Positions 43,980-53,500 of a stretch of DNA of 64,000 bases are shown here, in pieces. Every line of letters starts with the position of its first letter. The first letter of the stretch is position 1. Where the stretch lies: positions 310,421 to 374,420 of the forward strand of contig NZ_SADE01000002.1 of assembly GCF_004005845.1 (NCBI RefSeq). Reading direction: 5' to 3'. Position numbers and translations under genes: made by a program. The notes below the pieces were generated by a model. It was not told where the DNA came from. It saw only the letters and a list, made by a program, of their open reading frames with translations, and ran no database searches. This DNA is from Hwanghaeella grinnelliae (lineage in GTDB: Bacteria; Pseudomonadota; Alphaproteobacteria; UBA8366; Aestuariispiraceae).

Positions 43980-45770
43980 TCAGGACTTGGCTGAATCGCC
44001 CGTATTCGCCTTGCCGCCACCGATCGCAACGCCCATGCGGCGCATGATGACATATTGCTGCAGGATCGAAAGCGAGTTGTTCCACGCCCAATAGATCACC
44101 AGACCGGCCGGGAAACCGCCCAGGATGAAGGTGAACATCAGTGGCATGAACATGAAGACCTTCGCCTGGATCGGATCGGCCGGGGCCGGGTTCAGCTTCT
44201 GCTGCAGGAACATCGTCAGGCCCATGATCACCGGCCAGACGCCGATATTGACGATGGCCAGCGCCGCAGGAACTTCCCAGGGGAACATGCCGAAGCCTTC
44301 CAACAGACCCAGCGGGTCCGGCGCGGAAAGATCGTGAATCCAGCCGTAGAAAGGCGCGTGGCGCATTTCGATGGTGACGAACAGCACCTTGTAGAGCGAG
44401 AAGAAAACGGGAATCTGCAGCATGATCGGCAAACAGCCCGACAGCGGATTCACCTTTTCCTTCTTATACAGCTCCATCATCTCTGTATTCAGCTTTTGGC
44501 GGTCGTCGCCATAGCGCTCCTTCAGCTCGACCATTTTCGGCTGCAGCAGCTTCATCTTGCTCATGGACCGGTAGGATTTGTTCGCGAGCGGGAAGAACAG
44601 AAGCTTGATGCCGAAGGTCAGCGCCAAAATCGCCAGGCCGAAATTGCCCAAAACGCCGTGCAGGAAATGGATGCCGTAGAAGATCGGCTTGGTCAGCCAG
44701 TAGAACCAACCGAAATCGACCGCGAGGTCGAAATTCGCAATGCCCAGATTGTCACGGTAACTATCCAGCAGCGTGGTTTCCTTGGCGCCCGCGAACAGCC
44801 GGTTCGTGACTTCCAGCGTCTGGCCCGGTGCGACGGATTTGGCGTCGGTCAGGAAGTCCGCCTGGTAGCGGTTCTTGCCGTTCGTCCGGTCGCCGGTGAA
44901 GCTGGTCTGGACGGTTTCGGATTGGTCGGGGATCAGCGCCGTCAGCCAGTACTTGTCGGTGATACCGAGCCAGCCGCCTGTCGTCGCTTGCTTTTGCGCG
45001 GGTTGTACGACGCCTTCGTCGATCAGGTCATCGTATTTCGGTTCTTTCAGGCTTTCGCCCAGAAAGCCGACCGGGCCTTCATGCAGGATGTAATAGCCCA
45101 GAACTTTCGGTGTGCCGGTCCGCGAGATCACGCCATAGGGCGCGACCGTCAGCGGCTCGCCCGCATTGTTCACGACACGCTGGGTGACCGTGAACATGTA
45201 ATTCTGGTCAAGCGTAATAACCTGTTCGAACCGCACGCCCTTGTCGTTCGTCCAACTCAGCGTGACCGGGTCATTCACCGTCAATGCGGGCTTGTCCGCG
45301 CTCCAAACCGTGGCCCGCGTCGGCAGGTCGCCGGACTGGCCCAACCAGCCGAATTCGGCGAGGTAGGGCTTTTCGGTGCCGACCGGGTTGAGCAGCACGA
45401 TGTTGGCACTGTCGTCGTCCACGGTCTCATGATAATTGCGCAGAGTCAGGTCGTCGAAACGCGCGCCTTTCAGGGCGATGGAGCCCGAAAGACGGGGGGT
45501 TTCGATGTCCAGCCGCGCGGTGTCGTCCAGAACGTCGTTTCGGGCTTTCGGCAAATCGGCGACGGATTGGATCCCGGCAGGCACTTCGGCGCCGATCTTC
45601 GGCTGCGCGGCCTCATTCGAACCGGACTGTGCCTGCTCAGCGGCTTGCTGCTGTTGGGCGGCCTGGCGGGCTTCCTCTTGCGGAAGCGCAATGAAGAACT
45701 GCCAGCCGAGCATGATGATCGCAGACAAAGCGATCGCCAGTATCATGTTTCTTTTGTTGTCGCCGTCCAT
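43980..45770 (-). CDS. yidC: Membrane protein insertase YidC
   Basis: A 596-residue insertase with an N-terminal anchor helix (MILAIALSAIIMLGWQFFIA), a large periplasmic beta domain (about 60-350) and the conserved five-helix core (FYGIHFLHGVLGNFGLAILA, KMKLLQPKMVELKERYGDD, GCLPIMLQIPVFFSLYKVLF, FMFMPLMFTFILGGFPAGLV). It inserts inner-membrane proteins with or without SecYEG. Downstream of rnpA on the same strand. Confidence 0.96.
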   Translation of the reverse strand: MDGDNKRNMILAIALSAIIMLGWQFFIALPQEEARQAAQQQQAAEQAQSGSNEAAQPKIGAEVPAGIQSVADLPKARNDVLDDTARLDIETPRLSGSIALKGARFDDLTLRNYHETVDDDSANIVLLNPVGTEKPYLAEFGWLGQSGDLPTRATVWSADKPALTVNDPVTLSWTNDKGVRFEQVITLDQNYMFTVTQRVVNNAGEPLTVAPYGVISRTGTPKVLGYYILHEGPVGFLGESLKEPKYDDLIDEGVVQPAQKQATTGGWLGITDKYWLTALIPDQSETVQTSFTGDRTNGKNRYQADFLTDAKSVAPGQTLEVTNRLFAGAKETTLLDSYRDNLGIANFDLAVDFGWFYWLTKPIFYGIHFLHGVLGNFGLAILALTFGIKLLFFPLANKSYRSMSKMKLLQPKMVELKERYGDDRQKLNTEMMELYKKEKVNPLSGCLPIMLQIPVFFSLYKVLFVTIEMRHAPFYGWIHDLSAPDPLGLLEGFGMFPWEVPAALAIVNIGVWPVIMGLTMFLQQKLNPAPADPIQAKVFMFMPLMFTFILGGFPAGLVIYWAWNNSLSILQQYVIMRRMGVAIGGGKANTGDSAKS

Positions 45771-45820
45771 GATCCCTCAGTCAGCCTCTAAACTCGGCGG
45801 CGGTATAACCCTGCAGCCTT

Positions 45821-46270
45821 TTACTCGGATGAACCGCGGCCGTCTTGCCGCGACGGTTGGTGGGCATTCGGCGTGGTGTTCCGGTCGTCGCTGATTGTCC
45901 AGACCTTCAAACGCTTCATAGCCTTTTCCATGTCCGTGCGCAGATCGTCGAAACGCCTGTCGAGCGTGCCCGCCCTGGCGATCAGAACAAAGTCGACACC
46001 GCTTTTCGCATGCGGCACCAGAACCTCATCCGCGATGGCGCGAAGACGTCGTTTCGCACGGTTCCGCTGAACCGCGCCGCCGACTTTCTTGCTGGCCGTG
46101 AAACCGATACGAACCGCGTTATCGGTCAAGCCCGGCCGAGTGGGGCCGGGAAGGTCACGCCGTTTCGCTGCCTGCAAAACCAATCCCGGCTGCGCTGTGC
46201 TGCGTTTGGCGCGGGAAAGGGCGACAAACTCGGCCCGTCGCTTCAATCTTTCGACGGCGGGCCGGGTCAT
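45821..46270 (-). CDS. rnpA: Ribonuclease P protein component
   Basis: A 149-residue basic protein that assists the RNase P RNA in 5' tRNA maturation. The RNR motif is seen as VQRNRAKRRLRAI (about 66-78), preceded by RIGFTASKKVGGA. N- and C-terminal extensions make it longer than the ~115-120-residue norm, as in other alphaproteobacteria. It follows rpmH by 3 bp, a nearly universal pairing. Confidence 0.94.
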   Translation of the reverse strand: MTRPAVERLKRRAEFVALSRAKRSTAQPGLVLQAAKRRDLPGPTRPGLTDNAVRIGFTASKKVGGAVQRNRAKRRLRAIADEVLVPHAKSGVDFVLIARAGTLDRRFDDLRTDMEKAMKRLKVWTISDDRNTTPNAHQPSRQDGRGSSE

Positions 46271-46273
46271 CGT

Positions 46274-46408
46274 TTACGCGGACAGACGCTTGCGGCCTTT
46301 GGCGCGGCGGTTGGCAAGCACGCGGCGACCACTGGACGTGGCCATGCGCGAGCGGAAACCGTGACGACGCTTGCGAACCAAGCGGCTGGGCTGAAAGGTA
46401 CGTTTCAC
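46274..46408 (-). CDS. rpmH: 50S ribosomal protein L34
   Basis: A 44-residue, highly basic ribosomal protein: [20 protein letters not shown], then the invariant [17 protein letters not shown] end. The start codon is GTG at 46408, with AGGAGAA upstream. It shares its transcript with rnpA. Confidence 0.96.
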   Translation of the reverse strand: MKRTFQPSRLVRKRRHGFRSRMATSSGRRVLANRRAKGRKRLSA

Positions 46409-46834
46409 CGTTCTTCTCCTACAGTCCCCGCCGGACCGGACCGAAATCCGCTGACCCGGGAGGATCGCTAAACTCTCTTGCTTTCTCGTAGTTTTCAGGA
46501 CGATCTGACCCGGCCCTGCGACAGACGCAGAATCGCGGCGTCCGGCCCTATGGACCCGCCGTGCCTGTGAAAACGACGCCGGTGTATAGTGCGGGCACGG
46601 GACCAAGTCAACGCGGATCGAAGGTATACCAAGGCAAAACGCATGCGTAACGCCCGCGCATGCCATCACGGGCGCCATCCCGGGCGCCATCACGGACGGT
46701 TGAATGGCAGTGATCGGCCCCCCGCTTTACATCATCGTCTAAATCATCCCTTTACAATGCCACGTCACCATAACGGACCAAAGGGCGGGGCGACGGGACA
46801 TGCGATTGTGACAACCGATCCAAGGCGGAATGAC
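46409..46834. other. Divergent intergenic region rpmH / VTT protein
   Basis: 426 bp without a supported gene. Around 46665-46695 three short direct repeats of GGGCGCCATC-like sequence occur. An AT-richer patch near 46735-46760 may be promoter sequence for the downstream gene. No DnaA-box cluster was recognised, though rpmH regions can adjoin origins. Confidence 0.4.
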
Positions 46835-47581
46835 ATGAGCGAGATTGCGGAAGAGAGCACGCCGCAAAAGGCGTCGCCGAAATCACCCTGGCGGTTCGCG
46901 CCCCTGGTGTTGATCGTCGCTGGCTTTGCAGCGTTTTTTGTTTTCGGCCTAAATGAGCATGTTTCCTTCGATTCGCTTCGCGAACATCGCCAATGGCTGG
47001 TCGAAACTGTCGCAAAGTACCATCTCGTCACCGCCGCAGTCTTCGTCGCCATTTACGCGCTGTCTGTTGTTTTCTTCCTTCCGATTGCAACAATTGTCTC
47101 ACTGGCTGGCGGGTTCCTGTTCGGTCCGATCCTTGGCACTATTTATATTGTCATTGCGGCAACACTCGGAGGGACCGGAGCATTTTTGGCAACGAAGACG
47201 GCATTCGAGGACATTCTTCGTGAAAAGGCAGGCCCATGGCTTGGTCGATTGCGCGAAGGCTTCCATGACAATGAAATGAACTACTTGCTGTTTCTTCGTT
47301 TGGTGCCAGTTTTTCCGTTCTTCGTCATTAATATCGTACCCGCATTTCTTGGCGTGTCCCTTCGAACATTTGTCATCGCAACGTTCTTTGGCATCATCCC
47401 AGGGTCCGCTGTATATGCATTTCTTGGTGCCGGCCTCGGTGAACTCCTTGCGTCAGATGCAGAATTCACTGTTGAGGGGCTAATTTCTCCCGAATTGCTA
47501 GTTGGTCTAGCCGGATTGGCGGTGCTCTCTCTCGCGCCGGTCGTTCTTAAGAAATTCGGCGCAAAATCCGTGGACAGATGA
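46835..47581 (+). CDS. TVP38/TMEM64 (VTT/DedA-like) membrane protein
   Basis: A 248-residue inner-membrane protein of the VTT domain family: an N-terminal helix (about 23-40), a helix pair around FLPIATIVSLAGGFLFGPILG (about 86-106), the LRLVPVFPFFVINIVPAFLG re-entrant motif (about 155-175) and later helices. Members flip lipids or have unknown transport roles. The ATG at 46835 has GGCGG upstream. Its third-codon positions are noticeably richer in A/T than those of the flanking genes, suggesting a separate origin. Confidence 0.83.
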   Translation: MSEIAEESTPQKASPKSPWRFAPLVLIVAGFAAFFVFGLNEHVSFDSLREHRQWLVETVAKYHLVTAAVFVAIYALSVVFFLPIATIVSLAGGFLFGPILGTIYIVIAATLGGTGAFLATKTAFEDILREKAGPWLGRLREGFHDNEMNYLLFLRLVPVFPFFVINIVPAFLGVSLRTFVIATFFGIIPGSAVYAFLGAGLGELLASDAEFTVEGLISPELLVGLAGLAVLSLAPVVLKKFGAKSVDR

Positions 47582-47819
47582 ACGAAGCTATAGCCGCAAA
47601 GTCCTAGTGTGTTGCGACGTGCTGCTCCCCTTGAAACACCTTTAGGTCTTGCACTTGGCCGAAGACGGACTCACGTTTACTTGATCATTCACGAATGGGC
47701 CTTCCTTTAAGGGCCCCGCAACCATGGCAGTCTAGGAACCATGACGGTCGATACACTGCAGGGCCACAGTGCGGTATTCGGCCCGAACGCCCGGACTGAC
47801 GATTCTTGGATCGGTGGCC

Positions 47820-49172
47820 ATGCATAGCCTGTCTTCCCGGGTGCTGATCCTGACCGCCGTCTTCGTGATGCTGGCGGAAGTCTTGATCTTCCTGCCGTCC
47901 GTCGCGCGGTTTCGGCAGGACTACATGGTGCAGCGGATCGGTGACGCGCATCTGGGGATTCTGGCGCTGGACGCCACGCCGGACGGCATCGTATCCGACA
48001 AGCTGAAACAACAATTGCTCGATTTCACCGGCGCACATGCGATTTCAGTCCGGCGCAGCGGCATGAAACTGACGCTGATGGAAGACAATCCGCGCGCCGT
48101 CGACAGCACCATACGGCTGGAGGAACTGTCTCCCCTGGATATGATTTCCGGCGCCCTGGATTCCATGATTGTGCGCCAAGATCGGGTGCTGCGGGTCATC
48201 GGATACAGCCCCAAGGACATGGATGCCGAAATCGAAGTCGTCATCGACGAAGGCCCGATGTCCGCCGCCCTGCTCGATTTCGGCTGGCGTATTTTCCTGT
48301 TGTCTCTGGTGATCTCCCTGTTCACCGCCGGTCTCGTCTTTCTGGCGCTACACTGGATTCTGATCCGCCCACTGCGCCGCATCACAGCCAATATGACCGC
48401 TTTCCGCGACAATCCTGAGGACGCGACCCGGGTCATCGTACCGACCGCCCGGCGCGACGAAGTAGGTGTTGCGGAAAAGGAACTCGCTTCCATGCAGGAA
48501 GGCCTGCGCGCGGCCCTGCAACAGAAGGAACATCTGGCCGCCTTGGGCACCGCCGTCGCCAAGATCAATCACGATCTGAAAGGCATTCTGTCGCGCGCCA
48601 TCCTGGTTTTCGACCGGCTGGAAGAATCCGACGACCCGGAGGTGCGGCGGATCACGCCGACGCTGATTTCGTCGATCGACCGCGCCATCGCCATGTGCAG
48701 CCACACGCTGAACTATGTCGGCCAGGAAAGTCCCAGCCTGAAACGCAGCCGCTTCGCGCTGCAGGATTTATTGGACGAGGTTTGCGAGCGGGAGATCGAC
48801 GGCATCACGCTGAGCGCCGAAACCGTAGAGGGCCGAATGATCGACGCGGATCGCGACCAGCTTTACCGGGCGCTGTCGAACCTGATCCGCAATGCGGTCC
48901 AGGCCGGCGCGCAAGCCATCGATGTTTCGGTCCGACAGGACAATGGCGGCACGGTGGTCGATATCTCGGATGACGGGCCGGGCCTGCCCCCCAGGGCGCA
49001 GGAAAACCTGTTCAAACCCTTCAAGGGGTCGACACGCGCCGGCGGATCCGGCCTTGGCCTTGCCATCGCGCGCGAATTGCTGCGCGGCCACGGCGGGGAC
49101 CTGGAATTGCTGCAGACCAGCGGCACCGGCACCACCTTCCGCCTCACCATTCCCGACCGCGCAACACCGTGA
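47820..49172 (+). CDS. Sensor histidine kinase
   Basis: About 450 residues. One N-terminal helix (SSRVLILTAVFVMLAEVLIF), a periplasmic sensor (about 30-150), a second helix near 165-190, a HAMP region (LIRPLRRITANMTAFRDNPED), a divergent dimerisation box with the likely phospho-His in AKINHDLKGIL (about 257) and an HATPase_c domain (NLIRNAVQAG N-box, DDGPGLP G1-box, GSGLGLAIARELL). No response regulator gene is adjacent. A GTG at 47769 could add 17 residues. Confidence 0.85.
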   Translation: MHSLSSRVLILTAVFVMLAEVLIFLPSVARFRQDYMVQRIGDAHLGILALDATPDGIVSDKLKQQLLDFTGAHAISVRRSGMKLTLMEDNPRAVDSTIRLEELSPLDMISGALDSMIVRQDRVLRVIGYSPKDMDAEIEVVIDEGPMSAALLDFGWRIFLLSLVISLFTAGLVFLALHWILIRPLRRITANMTAFRDNPEDATRVIVPTARRDEVGVAEKELASMQEGLRAALQQKEHLAALGTAVAKINHDLKGILSRAILVFDRLEESDDPEVRRITPTLISSIDRAIAMCSHTLNYVGQESPSLKRSRFALQDLLDEVCEREIDGITLSAETVEGRMIDADRDQLYRALSNLIRNAVQAGAQAIDVSVRQDNGGTVVDISDDGPGLPPRAQENLFKPFKGSTRAGGSGLGLAIARELLRGHGGDLELLQTSGTGTTFRLTIPDRATP

Positions 49173-49562
49173 ACGTCAAATAATCTGACCAATGCCTCGT
49201 TCGAGGCGTTCTTTAAGCGCTAAACGCACGGTCGCGCGCGGCCACCGAGCATGCATAGCGCGAACATTATGTGACTAAATACTATCGTTAGTTAATATTC
49301 GAGATGGCCCGAAAGCGCCATTGCTTGGGTGCCCCGGGGCGCTCGTTGGACGGCCATTCGGGAGAGGAATGCCAACGGTGTGCATCTTGCCTACTCTCCA
49401 GGACGGAAACTTTCGTCACTTAGGCCTGCCTCGTAAACCGGCGCTTTCGGGTCACACCTCAACGGGAACAATGTTCAGCTTCGCGCTATCCCGCGTTTGC
49501 CTTGGCGGGCGAGGCGGGACAATCTTGGCCGCGATAAAAACCCTCGGCATGAAAGTAGCGCC
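49173..49562. other. Intergenic region histidine kinase-P1 peptidase
   Basis: 390 bp without a gene I can support. It begins with a possible terminator hairpin (49194-49207) and has an AT-rich patch at about 49268-49303 (TGACTAAATACTATCGTTAG), probably a promoter. Nothing else is recognised. Confidence 0.4.
49194..49207 (+). terminator. Short hairpin GCCTCG-TT-CGAGGC after the histidine kinase
   Basis: A perfect six-pair stem followed by GTTCTTT, about 22 bp past the stop. The stem and T-tract are short, so termination would be weak. Confidence 0.4.
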
Positions 49563-50600
49563 ATGGCGATCCTTCCCCACGACCCGCAATTCCTGCCCAA
49601 ACCCGGCAAACTGAACCTGATCACGGACGTGCCCGGCCTGACGGTCGGCAATGCGGAGGACCAGGCAGTCGCTTCAGGCACCACCGTGGTACTGGCGCAG
49701 GGCGAGGGGGCCATCGCGGCGGTCGACACGCGCGGCGGCGCGCCCGGCACGCGGGAGACGGACGCCCTGCGACCCGGCACCCTGGTCGACCGGGCGAACG
49801 CGATTGTATTGAGCGGCGGGTCCGCCTTCGGATTGGACGCGGCCGGCGGCGCCCAGTCCTGGCTGGCGGCGGCGGGCCGGGGCTTCCACATCGCCGGCAA
49901 GGTGGTGCCGATCGTCCCGGCGGCAATTCTGTTCGATCTGGCAAATGGTGGAAACAAGGAGTGGGGCGACGACCCGCCCTATCGGCAATTGGGATACCGG
50001 GCCTGCGAGGCCGCCGGGCTTGAATTCCAGCTCGGCAATGCGGGTGCCGGCTATGGCGCCATCGCCGGACCGGTGAAGGGCGGTTTGGGCAGTTGTTCGG
50101 CCATCGACCCGGAAAGCGGTTATACGGTCGGCGCGCTGATAGCGCTGAATTCCGTCGGCTCGCCGATCACGCCCGACGGGTCCGGCCTGTGGGCCTGGCC
50201 TTTCGAATTGGACGGCGAATTCGGCGTCAGCCCCCCGCAACCCGTTCCGACCGGCGGGGCCTATCGCACGAAACGGCCGCGCCGGCTGGGACAAAAAGCG
50301 GGCGAGAATACGACGATCGGGGTCGTCGCCACCGACGCCCCCCTGACGGTCGCCCAGGCGCAGCGGATCGCGATCATGGCGCATGACGGGTTGGCCCGCG
50401 CCATCCACCCGGTTCACACGCCCTTCGACGGCGACCTGCTGTTCAGCTTGGGCGCGACCGACGGCAAGACCGGCACGGTGTCCCCGGACCTGCTGATGCA
50501 TCTCGGCGCCTTGACCGCGGATGCGGTCGCGCGGGCCGTCGGGCGGGCGGTGGTAACAGCGGAAACGCTGCATGACCGCACTGCTTTTATTGATATTTAA
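49563..50600 (+). CDS. P1/DmpA family aminopeptidase-like protein
   Basis: A 345-residue member of the DmpA/BapA (S58) family of self-processing N-terminal-nucleophile hydrolases. Typical regions: NLITDVPGLTVGNAED (about 15-30), DTRGGAPGTRETDAL, VLSGGSAFGLDAA and GAIAGPVKGGLGSCSAID, followed by the TVGALIALNSVG segment. Members remove N-terminal D/L- or beta-amino acids. The cleavage site was not fixed from sequence. The ATG at 49563 starts the family-like part; an upstream in-frame ATG at 49497 is unlikely. Confidence 0.86.
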   Translation: MAILPHDPQFLPKPGKLNLITDVPGLTVGNAEDQAVASGTTVVLAQGEGAIAAVDTRGGAPGTRETDALRPGTLVDRANAIVLSGGSAFGLDAAGGAQSWLAAAGRGFHIAGKVVPIVPAAILFDLANGGNKEWGDDPPYRQLGYRACEAAGLEFQLGNAGAGYGAIAGPVKGGLGSCSAIDPESGYTVGALIALNSVGSPITPDGSGLWAWPFELDGEFGVSPPQPVPTGGAYRTKRPRRLGQKAGENTTIGVVATDAPLTVAQAQRIAIMAHDGLARAIHPVHTPFDGDLLFSLGATDGKTGTVSPDLLMHLGALTADAVARAVGRAVVTAETLHDRTAFIDI

Positions 50601-50630
50601 ACGGTTGTTTTTACTGTATTCATTACCGTT
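50600..50630. promoter_or_regulatory. Inverted repeat AACGGT...ACCGTT ahead of the methyltransferase
   Basis: AACGGT (50600-50605) and ACCGTT (50625-50630) flank an AT-rich spacer containing TTTTTACTGTATTC. This is an operator-like arrangement at the end of the peptidase gene and about 90 bp before the methyltransferase start. A further small palindrome CCCCTTAGGGG follows at 50651-50661. Confidence 0.4.
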
Positions 50631-50720
50631 CTGTTATTTACAATCCGCCCCTTAGGGGTGACTCCTTCGACCCCTCGGGTTACTATGCTGCATCGCAATA
50701 AAAAAAATGAGGTGCATGGC

Positions 50721-51734
50721 ATGTCGGTCCTAACCCGCGCGGAGGACATATCGAACATTGCATTCGGATTTATGGGATCCAAGGCGCTTTTCGCGGCGCT
50801 CCATAACAAGGTTTTCACCCATTTGTCCGAGTCCCCCAAGACGCCGGAAGAACTGGCGGCGGTCACGGCACTGGACCCGGAGCGCGCGCAGACGCTGCTG
50901 ACGGCACTGGCCGGCCTGGATCTTGTGGCGGTTGAAGACGGTAAATTTTCGAATTCCCCCGCGGCGGAAAACTTCCTGGTCAAAGGCGCGAAGTACGATT
51001 TCGGCGACTACCTGCGCCTGCAGGTCGACCGCCAGATGTATTCGCTGCTGGATCAAATCGAAAACGCGTTGATCGACGAGCTTCCCGAAGGGGCGACGGG
51101 ATCCTACGCCGAATGGTTTTCCGACCCGGAGGAAGCGCGGATCTATTCCGAAAGCCAGCATGCCGGCTCCCTCGGTCCGGCGCGCGGCCTGGCCAAGCAG
51201 ATCGATCTTACAAACGCGACCTCGCTGCTGGATGTGGGCGGCGGTACCGGCGCCTATTCGATCACGCTGTGCAATGCCTTTCCGAACCTCAAGGCGACGG
51301 TCATCGACTTTCCGAACGTTGCCAAACTGGGGCGCAACTATGTTGCCGAGGCGGGGCTTGCCGACAAGATCCGCTATATAGAGGGCAACGCGCTGGAGAC
51401 GGTTTGGCCGAAAGGCCAGGATGCCATTCTGATGTCCTACCTGTTCTCGGGCGTACCGGATACGGAACACGAGCGGCTGATCAAACAGGCTTATGACTGC
51501 CTCAATCCGGGCGGCATCGTGATGATCCACGATTTCGTCGTGCATGCGGACCGGACGGGTCCGAAAAACGCGGCGCTTTGGCAATTGCAGCATACGGCGT
51601 TCACGCCGCATGCCCGCTCGCTGGACGACGAATGGCTGGAATCGCAGCTCAAAGGCGCCGGGTTCGGCGCGGTCTCGGTGGAACCAATGATCCCGGCGAT
51701 GACCATGCTGGCCAAGGGCACCCGCCCGCGCTGA
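50721..51734 (+). CDS. SAM-dependent O-methyltransferase-like protein
   Basis: About 337 residues. The N-terminal winged-helix dimerisation domain (about 10-90: HNKVFTHLSESPKTPEELAA) precedes a class I methyltransferase fold with the SAM loop LLDVGGGTGAYSI (about 171-183), VIDFPNV, and the catalytic-region LSYLFSGVPDTEHERLIKQA. This is the layout of plant-type/bacterial family 2 O-methyltransferases, with unknown acceptor. The ATG at 50721 has GAGGTG nine bases upstream; a GTG at 50658 is less likely. Confidence 0.85.
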   Translation: MSVLTRAEDISNIAFGFMGSKALFAALHNKVFTHLSESPKTPEELAAVTALDPERAQTLLTALAGLDLVAVEDGKFSNSPAAENFLVKGAKYDFGDYLRLQVDRQMYSLLDQIENALIDELPEGATGSYAEWFSDPEEARIYSESQHAGSLGPARGLAKQIDLTNATSLLDVGGGTGAYSITLCNAFPNLKATVIDFPNVAKLGRNYVAEAGLADKIRYIEGNALETVWPKGQDAILMSYLFSGVPDTEHERLIKQAYDCLNPGGIVMIHDFVVHADRTGPKNAALWQLQHTAFTPHARSLDDEWLESQLKGAGFGAVSVEPMIPAMTMLAKGTRPR

Positions 51735-51908
51735 GCGCTGTGAACCGCCGCTTGGGCGCTGGACTTGCTTTAAAGCCCGAAAGCTTACGATAAGATGCGA
51801 CCCGCCGGATTTGGCGGGTCGCTGATTTCTGGCATACTCGTTTCCGGCGGCTGGGCGGGGCAGGACGCATCCGTTCCTTCGCCGGATTTTTTCGGGAGGG
51901 ATTGTATA

Positions 51909-53417
51909 ATGCGTAGTAAACGGTTTGGCATTGCCCTGGCCGCAGCCCAGATGGTGGCCTTGGCCGCGACGGCAGGCTTTGCCGCAACGGGTGGCGCCTT
52001 CGCGAAGGACAGTTTGACCATGGGCGTCGGCCTGGAGCCGCCGCATCTGGACCCGACAGCCGGCGCCGCCGCGGCAATCGACGAAATCGTCTATGCCAAT
52101 CTGTTCGAGGGCCTGACACGGATCGATCGGAACGGCGCGGTGCAGCCGGGCCTGGCCGAAAGCTGGACGATTTCGGACGACCGCCTGACCTATACCTTCA
52201 CCCTGCGCGACGGCGTCACCTTCCACGATGGCGCGTCTTTCGATTCCTCGGATGTGAAATTCTCCCTCGACCGGGCCCGTGCGGAAACCTCGACCAATGC
52301 CCAGAAAGGCTTGTTCGAAGGGATCGCTTCGGTCGAAGCGCCGGATCCTAAAACCGTCATCGTCACCCTGAAACAGCCGGAAGGGAACTTCCTGTGGAAC
52401 ATGGGGTGGGGCGACGCGGTCATGGTCGACCCGGCCAGCGCTGAGAGCAACAACACCAATCCCGTCGGCACCGGCCCCTTCAAATTGGCGCGTTGGACCA
52501 AGGGCGACAGTGTGATGCTGACCCGCCGGGACGACTACTGGGGCAAGGCGCCGGCACTGAAATCGGTCACCTTCAAATTCATTCCCGATGCCTCCGCCCA
52601 GGTCGCGGCACTGCTGGCCGGCGATGTGGACGCGATGCCCAATATGGGCGCGCCGGAAACCCTGGCGCAATTCGAAGCCGATCCGCGTTTTGAAGTCGTC
52701 GTCGGCACGACGGAAGGGGAAACTCTGCTGGTGCTGAATCAGCGGCGGGATCTGTTCAAGGACCCGAAGGTCCGCCGCGCCATCGCGCATGCCATCGACA
52801 AGCAGGCAATCGTCGATGGGGCGATGTTCGGGTTCGGCACGCCGATCGGTTCCCATTTCGCGCCGCATAACCCGGCCTATCTGGACCTGACCGGCGTCGC
52901 GCCCTACGACCCCGAAAAGGCGAAATCTCTACTGGCCGAGGCCGGCCATGCGGACGGTCTGAAGCTGGTGATGAAACTGCCGCCGCCGTCCTATGCGCGG
53001 CGCGGCGGGGAAATCATCGCCGCCCAGTTGCGCGCGGTCGGAATCGAAACCGAATTGGTCAATGTGGAATGGGGGCAGTGGCTGTCGGACGTCTTCAAGG
53101 GCGACCATGATTTCGACCTGACCATCGTTTCCCATACCGAGCCTCTGGATATCGGAATCTATGCCCGCCCGGACTATTATTTCGGCTATCACTCGGACGC
53201 GTTCAACGCGGTGATGGACGAAATTCGTGATACGGCGGATGAGGCAAAACGCACAAAACTGTATCAGAAAGCCCAGACGATCCTGGCGGAGGACACCGCA
53301 AACGTCTTCCTGTTCCAACTGGCCAAAACAGGTGTCCGCGCCGCCAAGCTGGACGGCTTGTGGGAAAACGCCCCGATCCAGGCCAATGACGTCACCGGCG
53401 TCCATTGGCGGAAATAG
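51909..53417 (+). CDS. ABC transporter substrate-binding protein, family 5 (peptide type)
   Basis: About 502 residues. A Sec signal peptide (MRSKRFGIALAAAQMVALAA, cleavage near AFA-KDS at 32) exports it to the periplasm. SBP_bac_5 features include EPPHLDPT, GLAESWTISDDRLTYTFTLR, VTFHDGASFDSSDVKFSLDR and NPVGTGPFKLARWTKGDSV. Such proteins bind peptides, nickel chelates or opines. It is followed by two permeases but no ATPase gene, so the ATPase must come from elsewhere. Confidence 0.93.
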   Translation: MRSKRFGIALAAAQMVALAATAGFAATGGAFAKDSLTMGVGLEPPHLDPTAGAAAAIDEIVYANLFEGLTRIDRNGAVQPGLAESWTISDDRLTYTFTLRDGVTFHDGASFDSSDVKFSLDRARAETSTNAQKGLFEGIASVEAPDPKTVIVTLKQPEGNFLWNMGWGDAVMVDPASAESNNTNPVGTGPFKLARWTKGDSVMLTRRDDYWGKAPALKSVTFKFIPDASAQVAALLAGDVDAMPNMGAPETLAQFEADPRFEVVVGTTEGETLLVLNQRRDLFKDPKVRRAIAHAIDKQAIVDGAMFGFGTPIGSHFAPHNPAYLDLTGVAPYDPEKAKSLLAEAGHADGLKLVMKLPPPSYARRGGEIIAAQLRAVGIETELVNVEWGQWLSDVFKGDHDFDLTIVSHTEPLDIGIYARPDYYFGYHSDAFNAVMDEIRDTADEAKRTKLYQKAQTILAEDTANVFLFQLAKTGVRAAKLDGLWENAPIQANDVTGVHWRK

Positions 53418-53423
53418 GAAATC

Positions 53424-53455
53424 GCCCCGGCCCGGATTCGAGGTGCCGGGGCATT
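53424..53455 (+). terminator. Intra-operon hairpin between binding protein and permease genes
   Basis: GCCCCGGC (53424-53431) pairs with GCCGGGGC (53445-53452), then ATTTTCC. This is the usual place for a partial terminator or 3' stabiliser that keeps the binding protein in excess over the permeases. Confidence 0.6.
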
Positions 53456-53500
53456 TTCCGCCGTTTTCTGTTTTCTTGTGATGGTTGAGGGGCACGCCTG

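Noticed and set aside
44055-45791. 578-codon open frame on the plus strand opposite yidC
   Set aside because: Antisense artefact of a high-GC gene; composition (Gln/Arg/His-rich) is not protein-like and no ribosome site exists.
46409-46834. Replication origin next to rpmH
   Set aside because: rpmH/rnpA can adjoin oriC, but no dnaA gene or cluster of TTATCCACA-like boxes is visible.
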